Source: Bufo bufo
Taxonomy: Eukaryota; Chordata; Amphibia; Anura; Bufonidae
NCBI RefSeq assembly: GCF_905171765.1
Contig: NC_053393.1
Span: 68,107,371-68,171,370 of the forward strand
Direction of reading: 5' to 3'
DNA: 64,000 bases
The notes beneath the pieces were generated by a model that made no database searches, was not told where the DNA came from, and saw only the letters and a program-made list of their open reading frames with translations. Made by a program: the position numbers and the translations under genes. Below, one piece after another: positions 22,601-33,960 of the stretch (positions within the stretch are counted from its first letter, which is position 1; every line of letters starts with the position of its first letter).

Positions 22601-23040
22601 GATACCAGATGTATGACACTTTTTTGCAGCCTAGGTGGGCAAAGGGGCCCATATTCCAAAGAGCACCTTTCGGATTTCACAGGTCATTTTTTACTGAATT
22701 TGATTTCAAACTCCTTACCACACATTTGGGCCCCTAGAATGCCAGGGCAGTATAACTACCCCACAAGTGACCCCATTTTGGAAAGAAGAGACCCCAAGGT
22801 ATTCGCTGATGGGCATAGTGAGTTCATAGAAGTTTTTATTTTTTGTCACAAGTTAGTGGAATATGAGACTTTGTAAGAAAAAAAAAAAAAAATAAAATCA
22901 TCATTTTCCGCTAACTTGTGACAAAAAATAAAAAGTTCTATGAAATCACTATGCCCATCTGCGAATACCTTAGGGTGTGTACTTTCCGAAATGGGGTCAT
23001 TTGTGGGGTGTTTGTACTGTCTGGGCATTGTAGAACCTCA
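19650..23040. repeat. Array of alternating palindromes, 770-bp period
   Basis: Two kinds of hairpin centre alternate. A-type (gttagtggaa...ttccactaac around an A/T run) lie near 19832, 20563, 21340, 22110 and 22887. B-type (gacaactttt...aaagttgtc) lie near 20192, 20962, 21731 and 22497. Shared arms (ccccaaggtattc, ggggcccaaatgtgtgg, cacctaggctgcaaa) flip orientation at each centre. The central units are almost identical to each other. The many 60-105-codon frames here repeat with the array and are not genes. Confidence 0.9.
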
Positions 23041-23497
23041 GGAAACATGACAGGTGCTCAGAAAGTCAGAGCTGCTTCAAAAAGCGGAAATTCACATTTT
23101 TGTACCATAGTTTGTAAACACTATAACTTTTACCCAAACCATTTTTTTTTTTTACCCAAACATTTTTTTTTTATCAAAGACATGTAGAACTATAAATTTA
23201 GAGCAAAATTTCTATATGGATGTCTTTTTTTTTGCAAAATTTTACAACTGAAAGTGAAAAATGTCATTTTTTTTCAAAAAAATCGTTAAATTTCGATTAA
23301 TAACAAAAAAAGTAAAAATGTCAGCAGCAATGAAATACCACCAAATGAAAGCTCTATTAGTGAGAAGAAAAGGAGGTAAAATTCATTTGGGTGGTAAGTT
23401 GCATGACCGAGCAATAAACGGTGAAAGTAGTGTAGGTCAGAAGTGTAAAAAGTGGTATTGGTCTTTCAGGGTGTTTAAGCACTGGGGGCTGAGGTGG
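23041..23497 (+). other. piggyBac 3' terminal region
   Basis: AT-rich tail from the end of the palindrome array to the right end GCTGAGGTGG. No gene. Confidence 0.7.
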
Positions 23498-23501
23498 TTA
23501 A

Positions 23502-25785
23502 CCAGGTTGTTGGGGCTAAAGTCTTTTCCAAATTAGACCTAAGAGGGGCATACAACCTGGTTAGGGTCAGAGAAGGAGACGAATGGAAGACGGCTTTCAA
23601 TACCCCTGAGGGCCATTTTGAGAATTTGGTTATGCCTTTTGGTTTGATGAATGCCCCAGCCTTTTTTCAGCATTTCGTCAACAGCATTTTTTATCATTTA
23701 ATGGGAAAATTTGTATTAGTGTATTTGGATGACATTTTGATTTTTTCTCCTGATTTCAAGACTCATAAGGAACACTTACGTCAGGTCTTGCTCATCCTGC
23801 GGGAGAATAAATTATACGCGAAACTGGAAAAATGTGTGTTTGCGGTTCCAGAAATCCAATTTCTGGGGTTTCTTGTCTCCGCTTCTGGTTTTCGCATGGA
23901 CCCCGAGAAGGTCCGCGCTGTGCTTGAGTGGGAGCTTCCTGAGAATCAGAAGGCGCTGATGCGTTTTTTGGGCTTTGCCAATTATTACAGGAAATTTATT
24001 TTGAATTATTCCTCTGTTGTTAAACCACTCACTGATATGACCAGAAAGGGGGTAGATTTTTCTTCCTGGTCGGTAGAGGCGCGTAAGGCCTTTTCTAATA
24101 TCAAGGAGGGTTTTGCTTCCGCTCCCATCCTAGTACAACCTGATATTTCGTTACCCTTCATAGTTGAGGTTGATGCTTCTGAGGTAGGGGTGGGTGCGGT
24201 CTTGTCTCAGGGTTCCTCTCCTGCCAAATGGCAACCGTGTGCCTTTTTCTCAAAGAAACTCTCCTCTGCAGAGAGAAATTATGATGTGGGAGATAGGGAA
24301 TTGTTGGCCATCAAGTTGGCTTTTGAGGAATGGCGCCATTGGCTAGAGGGAGCCAGACACCCTATTACCGTGTTTACTGACCATAAAAATCTGGCCTACT
24401 TGGAGTCAGCCAAGCGTCTGAACCAGAGACAGGCCAGATGGTCTTTGTTCTTTTCAAGGTTTAATTTTGTTGTTACGTTCCGCCCTGGAGTTAAGAATGT
24501 GAAGGCAGATGCCCTCTCACGTTGTTTTCCGGGAGGTGGGAATTTTGAAGACCCGGGTCCCATTTTGGCTGAAGGTGTGGTGGTCTCTGCTCTTTTTCCT
24601 GAATTGGAGGCAGAGGTGCAGGCAGCCCAGTCAGAAGCTCCTGATCTTTGTCCTCCTGGGAGGTTGTTTGTGCCTCTCGCTTTGAGACACAAGATTTTTA
24701 AAGAACACCACGACACGGTCCTTGCTGGGCACCCGGGGGCAAGAGCCACACTGGATCTCATCGCTCGGAGATTCTGGTGGCCTGCGCTTCGTAAGTCGGT
24801 TGAGGGTTTTGTGGCAGCTTGCGAGACTTGCGCTCGTGCCAAGGTCCCTCATTCACGGCCATCAGGTCCTCTCCTTCCTTTGCCCATTCCTTCCCGTCCT
24901 TGGACACATCTGTCCATGGACTTCATAACGGACTTGCCTCGTTCCTCGGGGAAGTCTGTGATTCTGGTGGTGGTGGACCGTTTTAGCAAAATGGTGCATT
25001 TTATCCCTTTTCCTGGTTTGCCCAATGCTAAGACGCTGGCGCAGGCATTTATTGACCACATTGTCAAATTGCATGGGATTCCTTCCGACATAGTCTCTGA
25101 TAGGGGCACGCAGTTTGTTTCCAGATTCTGGAAGGCCTTCTGTTCTCGCTTGGGGGTTCGGTTGTCATTCTCTTCTGCTTTCCATCCGCAGTCGAATGGC
25201 CAGACAGAGCGCGTCAATCAGAATCTGGAGACATATCTGCGCTGTTTTGTGGCGGAGAATCAGGAGGATTGGTGTTCTTTTTTGTCCCTTGCTGAGTTTG
25301 CTTTAAATAACCGTCGTCAGGAGTCCTCTGATAAGTCACCATTTTTTGGTGCATATGGGTTCCATCCGCAGTTTGGGACTTTCTCGGGAGAGGGCTCTTC
25401 TGGTTTGCCTGATGAGGACAGATTCTCCTCGTCTTTGTCATCTATTTGGCAAAAGATTCAGGATAATCCAAAGAGCATGAGTGAGAGATATAAGCGTGTG
25501 GCGGATAAGAGACGTGTGCCTGGTCCGGACCTGAATGTTGGTGATCTGGTGTGGTTGTCTACCAAGAATATCAAATTGAAGGTTCCCTCCTGGAAGTTGG
25601 GTCCTAGGTTTATTGGGCCTTACAAGATCCTGTCTGCCATCAATCCTGTTGCCTACCGTCTTGATCTTCCTCAGACTTGGAAGATCCATAATGTTTTTCA
25701 TAAGTCCTTATTGAAACCTTATGTTCAACCTATTGTACCCTCGTCTTTGCCTCCTCCTCCGATTATGGTTGATGGAAATCTTCAG
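23502..25785 (+). pseudogene. Gypsy-1 RT (rest), RNase H and integrase
   Basis: Reading resumes with [17 protein letters not shown]. The polymerase active site is [10 protein letters not shown] near 23715. RNase H follows, with [18 protein letters not shown] and the FTDHKNLAYLE segment. The integrase has the HHCC zinc region (HHDTVLAGHPG, CETCARAK) and the catalytic Asp, Asp and Glu in MDFITDLP, IVSDRGTQF and NGQTERVNQ. No stop interrupts this stretch. It is classed as a pseudogene only because it has no start of its own and the frame is lost before the chromodomain. Confidence 0.93.
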
Positions 25786-26000
25786 AATTTCAGGTCTCTA
25801 GGACTGTGGATTCTCGTCTTGTCCGCGGTTCCCTCCAGTACCTCGTTCATTGGGAGGGTTATGGTCCTGAGGAGAGGATGTGGGTCCCAGTGACGTACAT
25901 TAAGGCCTCTCGTCTCATCAGGGCTTTCCATAGGTCCCATCCTGAGAAGGTGGGCCCTGAGTGTCCGGAGTCCACTCCTAGAGGGAGGGGTACTGTCACA
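25786..26000 (+). pseudogene. Gypsy-1 integrase chromodomain, out of frame
   Basis: Codes for a chromodomain (SLQYLVHWEGYGPEERMWVP) fused to the integrase C-terminus, the hallmark of chromoviruses, thought to guide integration to marked chromatin. It lies in a different frame from the preceding integrase because of a small indel at 'cttcagaatttc'. In Gypsy-2 the same junction reads through in one frame. Confidence 0.88.
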
Positions 26001-26529
26001 GCCAGACAGCTGAGAAGCGCTCACAGGAGCTTCTCAGATCCTCCTCCTTGAATTTCTTTGTTTTGGTTTAGTTTCTCATCTCGTTAGTCTATCTCAGCTG
26101 TCATGCAGTTAGACTGATCGCTACCCTTTAAGTTCCTCCCCATAATGCAGTAGTGTGCGGCTGATACAACTTCCTGGAGTGTGTGTTCCCAGTTCCCAGT
26201 TCCCAGTCGTCAGTCGTCATTCGTTTGCAAGATAAGTGCTGTTTATGTATTTATGATTTTGTCTTTTCTGGATCCAGGTGACCCTGACTCCCTCCGTGTC
26301 AGTGTAGGGAGCCGGTGGTCGTGTCCCTTCACTATTGTAGGGTCTTCAGGTAATAGATAGTCGAGGAACGTGGATATGCGGCCATCCACCTTTGGGGTGT
26401 TCGCATAGGCTGAGCAGTGAGGGAGAGCGGCAGGTCTATTGCAGGGGTCTCCCTTTGTTCCTTAGTTGTGGATCCAGAGAGACATTGTTTATATGGTATT
26501 GTCTTGTTTCCTGTACACCATCCGTGACA
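25994..26529 (+). repeat. Gypsy-1 3' LTR, 536 bp
   Basis: Preceded directly by the purine tract agagggaggggtac. Runs from TGTCACAGCCAGACAG to CCATCCGTGACA and is followed by GCGGC, the perfect 5-bp duplication of the bases before the 5' LTR. Confidence 0.95.
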
Positions 26530-26534
26530 GCGGC

Positions 26535-28403
26535 ACATCTCATGCCAATGGGGCAGAGATTAAGACCGGCATACAAGACACTGGTCTTAATAAATGCCCC
26601 CTTAGTCTTCAGGCAATGCTCTATGCATTTTCCTATAGAGTATTGCCTAAAAAATAAGTCTCCCTACTTCACTGTATCCCTTTAATGAGTGACAGTACCC
26701 CTCCCTGGGAAGTTTTTATATAATACGCTTATGGTTGGTTTTCTATGTATTTTGCCATTATGTGCTTTTTCATTAAAAACAATCTCATTACATGACCTGA
26801 GCACAGGTTCTTACCCTCTGCTTAACCTTACTACAGCAAACTAATATGTCTCTAATCCTACTTCCAATGGGAGCATTGCCTTAAGCCATGTAATGTAATT
26901 TACTATTCTATTTTCATAAAATGTTATTTTTGCTCTGTTTTCTTTTCCATTAGATCTTCTGGTCTCCTCAGAAACAGATTATTCACTATTGAGATGCACT
27001 AGTTGTTGACAAATTAGACTGCTGTGGTCATGTCACTGCTGAAGCTGGTCATTGGCTGCAGAGGAGCATACAAGCATGCCCGTGTTGCACCAGAAGTAAA
27101 CATAGCCGGAGACTAGAACATGGACACAATGGGAGTGACGGGGAGCAGGTAAGTATGAATCTTCTGCTTAATGAAGTAAAAGCAAACACAATGCAACAGC
27201 ACATTTTGATCAAAATTATTTGTGCCCATCCACTACAGCAAGGTGACCTCTTTCTGGATGGAAACCTACTCTACATGATACCTCTCACTGTGCCAACTAG
27301 CCTCAAATTAATTCAGGGAGAGAAGGCTCCACATGTATCCTGAATTTGCTCTTTTGCTTACTGAGGAAGGCTGTGAGCATTATTCCTGGACAACACCTTC
27401 AAAGGGTGTGACGAATACCGTACCCCGACTGACGTCGGACGTCAAATACATAGAGCCAGCGAGATACGGTATAGTCACTGGTTACCAAGGCGTGTCGTTA
27501 CGCCGTCCCTGAGGAACAGGTAAGATCAGCTTGGTACAGTGTTCACAGACTCCTCCTGTCCACACGGGCACAGAGAAGCAACAAGCTGAGGGATCCCTTT
27601 TCACTGTCCCAGTGAAACAGCCTTTTCACAGCCCGGGAAGACTGCCGCCAGCTTCTCGTTTGATATGAGCCCAGTCCACTTATGGGATTATATAGGGTGA
27701 GAAACCCTGGTACAACAGGGTTAAGCAGAACTAAAAGGTCAGTTTACCAGGTGTATGAGTCCTTTGGGTTGTGGTGAGTTCTTAGCTGTAGTCACATGGG
27801 GGGCAGTGATGTCAGCCGGTTGCAGGTCCCTCTAAACACATGGCACGATGTGACCTCCCTTCAGAGAAAATACCCGCCTGCTTGCTGGCACAAGCCTTTT
27901 GACCTGTAGCCGGCCCCTCCCCTCCCAGCCTCTAGGAGGGGTCCACTCGCCCTCTGATGTGTCTGGCAGCAAATGAGTCACAAAAGCAATTAGGGCTCAT
28001 GGCTACAGACCAGGATGTCGCAGGGAGGTCGTTCTGGGACCATCGGATCTGCCTGGGTTCCAGATACCAGTAGAGTCCAAGCATGGTATCATTATTTGGT
28101 TTCTGTGGGGAGATATGTATATCTCCCTTCCCTGGCATCCCACCACCAAACTACCTGTTCATCGTGGCCACAGGGACACAAATATGCATCTGGTTTATGT
28201 CTGTGATGGACAGGCGATTCATAATTTCTTATGAATGGCCTAGACGCAGGGAAGCTTTCCTGCAGGATTCGTGCTATCTGAATGGAGGTGAGAAATTGTA
28301 AACAAAGGTGGCCTGCTAGAAGTTCTCTGCCATTTGGCTAGGCTTTGAAGCAGGGCCCCCCTGTGGAGTTCACTACCTCTGCTATCTGACAGCAGATGGC
28401 TGG
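26535..28403. other. Mostly unclassified DNA with MITE traces, no gene
   Basis: At 26535-26660 there is a MITE-like hairpin of the 'taagaccggc...actggtcttaataaatg' type, also seen at 57340. At 26955-27005 is a segment related to 1978-2065. At 27406-27500 is a GC-rich 'ccccgactgacgtcggacgtc' stretch. No coding region is recognisable. Confidence 0.4.
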
Positions 28404-28418
28404 CATATTCCTCACAGT

Positions 28419-28957
28419 ACGAAAAAATGCAAAGTGTTATAGTGGCTCCAACCTCTCGCATCAACCGGATGCGGTGCACAACCCTTGCGGCCTACCCCTG
28501 GTCGCAGAGAGAACAAATAAGTATGTATAATATGGTAGGGGGTACTCAACTACCTGGTACCAGTTGGACAACTAATTATGTAATAGTGGATTTATTCAAT
28601 TAAAATACAATATATTATAAAAACATTAAATCACACACTTATTGGCGCCATGAAAGAATGATAAAATACATATAAAATACAAAATACATATAGTATAACT
28701 CAGAACAAACACTGGGGTGCTCCTGGTGTGGAAGCACGTAGGGGACTGGTCGACTGGGGGATTCTGAGCCCTAACGACCATTTTGTGTTTTGTATTTTGT
28801 ATTTTATATGTATTTTATCATTCTTTCATGGCGCCAATAAGTGTGTGATTTAATGTTTTTATAATATATTGTATTTTAATTGAATAAATCCACTATTACA
28901 TAATAAGTTGTCCAACTGGTACCAGGTAGTTGAGTGCCCCCTACCATATTATACATA
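28419..28957. mobile_element. Foldback insertion, Penelope-like, 15-bp TSD
   Basis: Flanked by the 15-bp duplication CATATTCCTCACAGT (28404-28418 and 28958-28972). Two arms of about 175 bp (28521 onward, and ending 28957) are inverted copies around a GC-richer centre at 28700-28790. The arms carry an AATAAA-like tail and the box GTTGAGTGCCCCCTACC (left copy GAGTAC). Architecture and duplication length match the foldbacks at 45111 and 62754. No hammerhead core was found in the centre. Confidence 0.7.
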
Positions 28958-28972
28958 CATATTCCTCACAGT

Positions 28973-29185
28973 CCCTTAACAAGTGTGAGGCACATATGCA
29001 AACTGTTGTAATTCCTACACCGTTCACCTGATTTGGATGTAAATACCCTCAAATTAAAACTGACAGTCTGCAGTTAAAGCCCATCTTATTTGTTTCATTT
29101 AAAATCCATTGTGGTGGTGTATAGAGCCAAAAATGTTAGAATTGTGCCGATGTCCCAACATTTATTGACCTGACTGTATATCTTG
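28973..29185 (+). mobile_element. Tc1/mariner 3'-end relic
   Basis: It runs from cttaacaagtgtgaggcac to gacctgactgtata and is a close relative of 39800-39990. The end CTGACTGTATA resembles Tc1 family termini. The 5' part is not recognisable. Confidence 0.6.
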
Positions 29186-30155
29186 TTCATTTGCACTGTA
29201 TTTGAAAGGATCTGTGGAAAGGGTTAACGAATACTGAGAGACCTTTGGGACTTTTAATGAGAAGCTGGTAATTTTCCACAGCTACAATAGGGTTTAAAGA
29301 AGAGCATGTTTTGGAAGGAAAAAGCCAGACTTGTTTACCACCAAAACCAGACAGGCTGACCTTTTAAATGTCTGGTTTAGCTCTGTTGTTATGTCTGGAA
29401 ACTTGTTTTTGTCTGGGAAAACTGCTGTGTGATTGCCATTGAGTATTATTGAAGCTCTGAGTTAAGTCTATTACAGACAGGAGTTGTAACTTTGTAATTG
29501 TTTGTGCTGAGTTTCTAAACTACACCACTCCCACTAAAAGGTTGTAGTTCAGCTAGAAATCAATATAAGGAGAGCAGTCAGAGCCCTAGTGTTATGCAGT
29601 TAGGGAACAGTGCTTGGAAGAGGAGACTCATGCCATTCTAAACATAAATCTGACATCCGCTGTCAAAAAACAGAGTTAGTTGGTGCTGCCAATGTGGCTA
29701 TGTTAAGCGCTGACTGTGTAGCCGTTTGTTTCTCTCTATGCATAATAATGTATGTCTTTTTTTTCTTTTTTTTCCTTAAAAAACTAATAAAAAACTATTG
29801 ATAAAGAAAAAACAGAGTTACCTATCCCGCACCATTTCATTTCTGCCAAACATCAGACTAATCAACTTAGATTGCAAATCTTGGAACATGTTCCACCAGC
29901 AAGACGTGGAGGCAATAGGACTACACGTCTTAAACAACCTGAAGCTATTGGATCTTTGAACTAAGCACCCTTTCACCCCGAGGCCTCAACAGGGATTTTG
30001 ACTTCTGTATTACATAAAAGGATGTCATATATGTAATCAAATATATTGGTAATTTTTCCTTGCTTTATTTCTTTGCAGACAAAAAGAAGTGTTTTCACAG
30101 ACAGGTAATACCCCTCTGGAGTTTCCTTCATTTACCCCAACCATACCTTTGGGGC
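29186..30155. other. Unclassified DNA with a possible LINE tail
   Basis: No gene. At about 29740-29815 a T-rich stretch is followed by aaaaaactaataaaaaactat, which resembles the 3' tail of a non-LTR retroelement, but no coding part is attached. Confidence 0.35.
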
Positions 30156-30234
30156 AGTGTTTGCAGGGCCGATCCTACACGGGGTGCAGTGGGTGCCCCG
30201 CACCCCAGCGCTGTCACCCGAAAGGCGCTGAGCG

Positions 30235-31776
30235 CAGGGCCGGACTGGCCTGCCGGGATAGCGGGAAATTTCCCGGTGGGCCGGCAAGCCTGAGTGCCGC
30301 AAGGCCGCGGCCCTGGTGACAAGTGGGGGCGGCCGCGGCCGGCGGCAGGGCAGAGCAGGAGATGAGCGCCTCCATTGCGGAAGCGCTCATCTCCATAGTC
30401 ATCTGTATTGCCGTCCTAATTTTTTTATTTTTTTTATATAGGTACAATACTGGGCTGGCACATGATAAGGGGGGCTACTGGGCTGGCACATAAGGGGGGC
30501 TACTGGGCTGGCACATAAGGGGGGACTACTGGGCTGGGCTGGCACATGATAAGGGGGGCTACTGGGCTGGCACATGATAAGGGGGGACTACTGGGCTGGC
30601 ACATGATAAGGGGGGACTACTGGGCTGGCACATGATAAGGGGGGACTACTGGGCTGGCACATGATAAGGGGGGCTACTGGCACATGATATGGGGGGCTAC
30701 TGGCACATGATATGGGGGGCTACTGGCACATGATAAGGGGGGCTACTGGCACATGATAAGGGGGCTACTGGCACATGATAAGGGGGGCTACTGGCACATG
30801 ATAAGGAGGGCTACTGGCACATAGGGGGCTACTGGCACATAAGGGGGGCTACTGGCACATGATATGGGGGGGCTCTGGCTACTGGCATATGATATGGGGG
30901 GCTCTGGCTACTGGCACATGATGGTGGGGGGGCTCTTATTTCTGGCACATGATTGGGGGCACTCTGGCTACTGGCACATGATATGGGGGGCTCTGGCTAC
31001 TGACACATGATATGGGGGGGCTCTGGCTACTGACATGATATGGGGGGGCTCTGGCTACTGGCACATGATGGTGGGGGGGCTCTTATTACTGGCACATGAT
31101 TGGGGGCATCTATGGGGGCACATCTTACTGCAGATTATTGGGGGGCACTATAGGGGCATCTACTGAAGCTAAAAAAGAAGATATTTTATATGGGGGCTCT
31201 GTATAGGGGCATTTTATACTGGGACACATTATGGTGGGTACTATGGGGAAGGGGGGGGCACTATGGGGGTCATCTACGGGGGCACTGAGAAGGGGTATTT
31301 TATATTGGCACATTATGGGAACATTAGCTCAACTGGGGGCATTACAAATGTTTTGCATATTATAAGGAGAATTATTACTACTGGGGGGCATTATGGTGGG
31401 CTTTATTACTCCCCCATGGTATGACCCCCTAGTAGCAGCACCAGCCTCTCCCTGCTCTGCTATCCCTCTGCCCTTTCTCCAAATCCTTATTATGAAATCT
31501 TTCTCATTAGGTTAAAGCACAACATCAGCTCCGCCGAGCCCCCGGCCAAAGTGTTGAAGTGGCGTCCGAGATCCCCAAGGGCCAAGTCAAGTAACTGTAA
31601 GTTTTTATGGGGGTTCTACAAAAGAGCTATCGTGGGGCAAAGTTCATATTCGTGTTTACACACGTGTTTTAAAATGAATGCTTTCTCCTATTATAAACAA
31701 GTAAATAATGACGCAATGCTGTGGGGCTGGTGTGCAACTTTTTCCAGGGCTGGTTTTTATCCCCAGTACGGCCCTG
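30235..31776. mobile_element. hAT element (inner), minisatellite-filled
   Basis: Ends are CAGGGCCGGACTGG and CCAGTACGGCCCTG. The flanks GCTGAGCG (30227-30234) and GCCGAGCG (31777-31784) are an 8-bp duplication with one change. The interior is mostly a G-rich minisatellite. Confidence 0.88.
30445..31110. repeat. Minisatellite, ggggggctactggcacatgat units
   Basis: Units of about 19-30 bp built on ctactgggctggcacatga and later ctggctactggcacatgat repeat more than twenty times, decaying to the right (to about 31400). The G-runs could form quadruplexes on the plus strand. Confidence 0.9.
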
Positions 31777-31982
31777 GCCGAGCGAGCCGCCGGGACTTTT
31801 TTTTTTTTTTAAGCCGAGCAGCCGAGCCGCCGATTCGTGGGGCTGAAGTTGGGGGCTGAAGTTGTTGCCATAGAAACATTGTAAAGGGGAGGAGTTAGTA
31901 AGATAACCACGCCCATGTGGGGGCGCCAGAAATATTTCTGCACCCAGGCGCCTGTGACCCTAGGATCGGCCCTGAGTGTTTG

Positions 31983-32278
31983 TCTGTAGTTTACTAATTG
32001 GCTAACCTTCTCCTCTTATAATTTTTTATGTACAATTTTCATATATTCCTTACATATATTTGTATGTATCTTTATGTATTAATCCCATTGCCCTTGTATG
32101 TTAGCTGTTTTAATTATACTACAGTGTATACCAGTTGCCTATGTATACTAGTGGATCCACTAACTCATTTTCCACTATATCTTTTCGCACAATTTAATAT
32201 TTATGTGCTTTTCCTTATGACTTTATATGTCCATATATATATATATATTGTGAGGATTCGCTCTCGTAGGCAGGGTTA
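31983..32278. other. AT-rich DNA with a short (TA)n
   Basis: No gene. A short TA microsatellite lies at about 32233-32248. Confidence 0.5.
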
Positions 32279-33047
32279 GGCCTCTTTCACACTTGCGTTG
32301 TCCGGATCCGGCGTGTACTCCACTTGCCGGAATTACACGCCGGATCCGGAAAAACGCAAGTGTACTGAAAGCATTTGAAGACGGAACCGTCTTCCAAATG
32401 CGTTCAGTGTTACTATGGCACCCAGGACGCTATTAAAGTCCTGGTTGCCATAGTAGGAGCGGGGATCGGGGGAGCGGTATACTTACAGTCCGTGCGGCTC
32501 CCCGGGCGCTCCAGAATGACGTCAGGGCGCCCCATGCGCATGGATGACGTGATCCATGCGATCACATGATCCATGCGCTTGGGGCGCCCTGACGTCACTC
32601 TGGAGCGCCCGGGGAGCCGCACGGACGGTAAGTACACTGCTCCCCCGCTCCCCGCTACACTTTACCATGGCTGCCAGGACTTTAGCGTCCCGGCAGCCAT
32701 GGTAACCATTCAGAAAAAGCTAAATGTCGGGTCCGGCAATGCGCCGAAACGACGTTTAGCTTAAGGCCGGATCCGGATCAATGCCTTTCAATGGGCATTA
32801 ATTCCGGATCCGGCCTTGCGGCAAGTGTTCCGGATTTTTGGCCGGAGCAAAAAGCGCAGCATGCTGCGGTATTTTCTCCGGCCAAAAAACGTTCCGTTCC
32901 GGAACTGAAGACATCCTGATGCATCCTGAACGGATTTCTCTCCATTCAGAATGCATTAGGATAATCCTGATCAGGATTCTTCCGGCATAGAGCCCCGACG
33001 ACGGAACTCTATGCCGGAAGACAAGAACGCAAGTGTGAAAGAGCCCT
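32279..33047. mobile_element. MITE with ggcctctttcacacttgcgtt ends
   Basis: The left end CTCTTTCACACTTGCGTT is matched by the complementary AACGCAAGTGTGAAAGAG at the right. Internal inverted blocks (tccggatccgg, gacgtcattctggagcgccc) make it strongly self-complementary. A TTA/TAA-like flank suggests a Harbinger-type origin, which is inferred. Confidence 0.8.
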
Positions 33048-33437
33048 AAGCCAAAAAGGCAAAAGAAACAGTTTGTAAAACAAAACTTCAGTGTTTATTC
33101 ACACAGGAGAAAAATATCAAAGCAACATTGACAGTCTTAGTGTTTTTTCACACAAAGGAAAGTCCAAAGCACAAAAACAGTCACCTTGTTAGCAGGTTCT
33201 TTCAGCATCCACAACAGGCTTTAGGGGGCCTGTTTCCCCGCATGCGGCTCTCATGCCCTGCTGTAGGCTGATAGCTGTAGACAGACTGGGCATACTGGGA
33301 GTTGTAGTTTTACAACAGCTGGAGAGCCACAGTTTTCCCATCCCTGACTTAAGCCAACCCATTATTCTTTTATTTAGGACACACAAATAGCAATTATTTA
33401 CAATGCAGACGCTGTATCCCTACAGAGCATGCGCAGA
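33048..33437. other. hAT MITE fragment and flanking DNA
   Basis: The segment 33215-33350 (gggagttgtagttttacaac, agctggagagcc, cccatccctga) is a partial copy of the hAT MITE found complete at 41983-42130. The rest shows no feature. Confidence 0.5.
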
Positions 33438-33960
33438 TGTCACAGGTGAAGTTGCAGATACCTGGAACTTATAAATAAACGACTGACTGGCTTGATCCCA
33501 AACTAAGGAGCATATAGGTGAGCCCTTTAAAACCCTAAGAGCTCTCCCTGACTGCTATGCACATGCAAGGGTCTCAATGGTAGACGATTGCATGCCCACA
33601 TACCTAAGACTGTGTGACACCTGAAAACCCTATAATAGTGAGGGGACACGACCACCGTCTCCCTGCATGTAATATGGACAGAGTCAAGGTCACCTAGAAT
33701 CAAGCCAGCAAGGAAACACAATAAAGGAAAAGACTTATCTGAGCAAACAGCAGCCTCCAGCAGTGAACACTTCATCCAGGAACTAGTATAAACCGCAAAG
33801 TGAGGCAGTATGGGAGGGAATATAAAGGAAGACAATTAGTCTAAATAAGTGACACCTGGCAGAAGGAAAGGAGATGACAAAGTGAAACCAAAACATAGAA
33901 CTTCATACAAGAGGTAGAGAAGAACGTCTGTCAGACCTTCTCACAGAACTGGCGGTGACA
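33438..33960 (-). repeat. Gypsy-2 3' LTR
   Basis: Minus strand TGTCACCGCCAGTTCTGTG to TTCACCTGTGACA, immediately after the purine tract. Same subfamily as 38697-39225. Confidence 0.9.

Larger units (their letters stand above)
15929..23497 (+). mobile_element. piggyBac element, 7.6 kb, intact transposase
   Basis: Ends are CCACCTCCAG and its counterpart CTGAGGTGG, both flanked by TTAA (15925-15928, 23498-23501). Contents are a subterminal region with an inverted copy of the end (cggaggtgg, 15963-15971), the transposase gene (16881-18833) and a long non-coding right part made of alternating palindromes. Deleting the element and one TTAA restores a Gypsy reading frame that matches Gypsy-2 (empty site 36948-36951). 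It is two to three times longer than usual for piggyBac because of the right-hand array. Confidence 0.95.
13660..26529 (+). mobile_element. Chromodomain Ty3/Gypsy element (Gypsy-1), split by piggyBac
   Basis: A complete element flanked by GCGGC duplications (13655-13659 and 26530-26534). The order is LTR, gag, protease, reverse transcriptase, RNase H, integrase, chromodomain, purine tract, LTR. The LTRs are nearly identical, so the insertion is young. It is interrupted at TTAA (15925-15928) by a 7.6-kb piggyBac element. Coding damage is limited to a gag frameshift near 14860, the piggyBac insertion and a frameshift near 25785. Confidence 0.95.
30164..31974. mobile_element. hAT element (outer), with nested hAT
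   Basis: The ends are CAGGGCCGATCCTA on the left and TAGGATCGGCCCTG on the right, a perfect 14-bp inverted repeat. The flanks AGTGTTTG (30156-30163 and 31975-31982) are a perfect 8-bp duplication. A second hAT element is inserted 71 bp inside. No transposase gene, so non-autonomous. Confidence 0.93.

Noticed and set aside
19651..22876. Many 60-136-codon frames on both strands as a gene family
   Set aside because: They are copies of the palindrome array in the piggyBac element and alternate strand with its centres.
25782..26024. Minus-strand frames under the Gypsy chromodomain as genes
   Set aside because: Shadows of the plus-strand chromodomain; the mirror frames recur in Gypsy-2 for the same reason.
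30445..31110. CRISPR-like array of regular repeats
   Set aside because: Units are contiguous and degenerate with no unique spacers; it is a minisatellite in a hAT element of a vertebrate genome.
32028..32279. 83-codon hydrophobic frame as a small membrane protein
   Set aside because: Produced by AT-rich DNA and a TA microsatellite; no supporting context.
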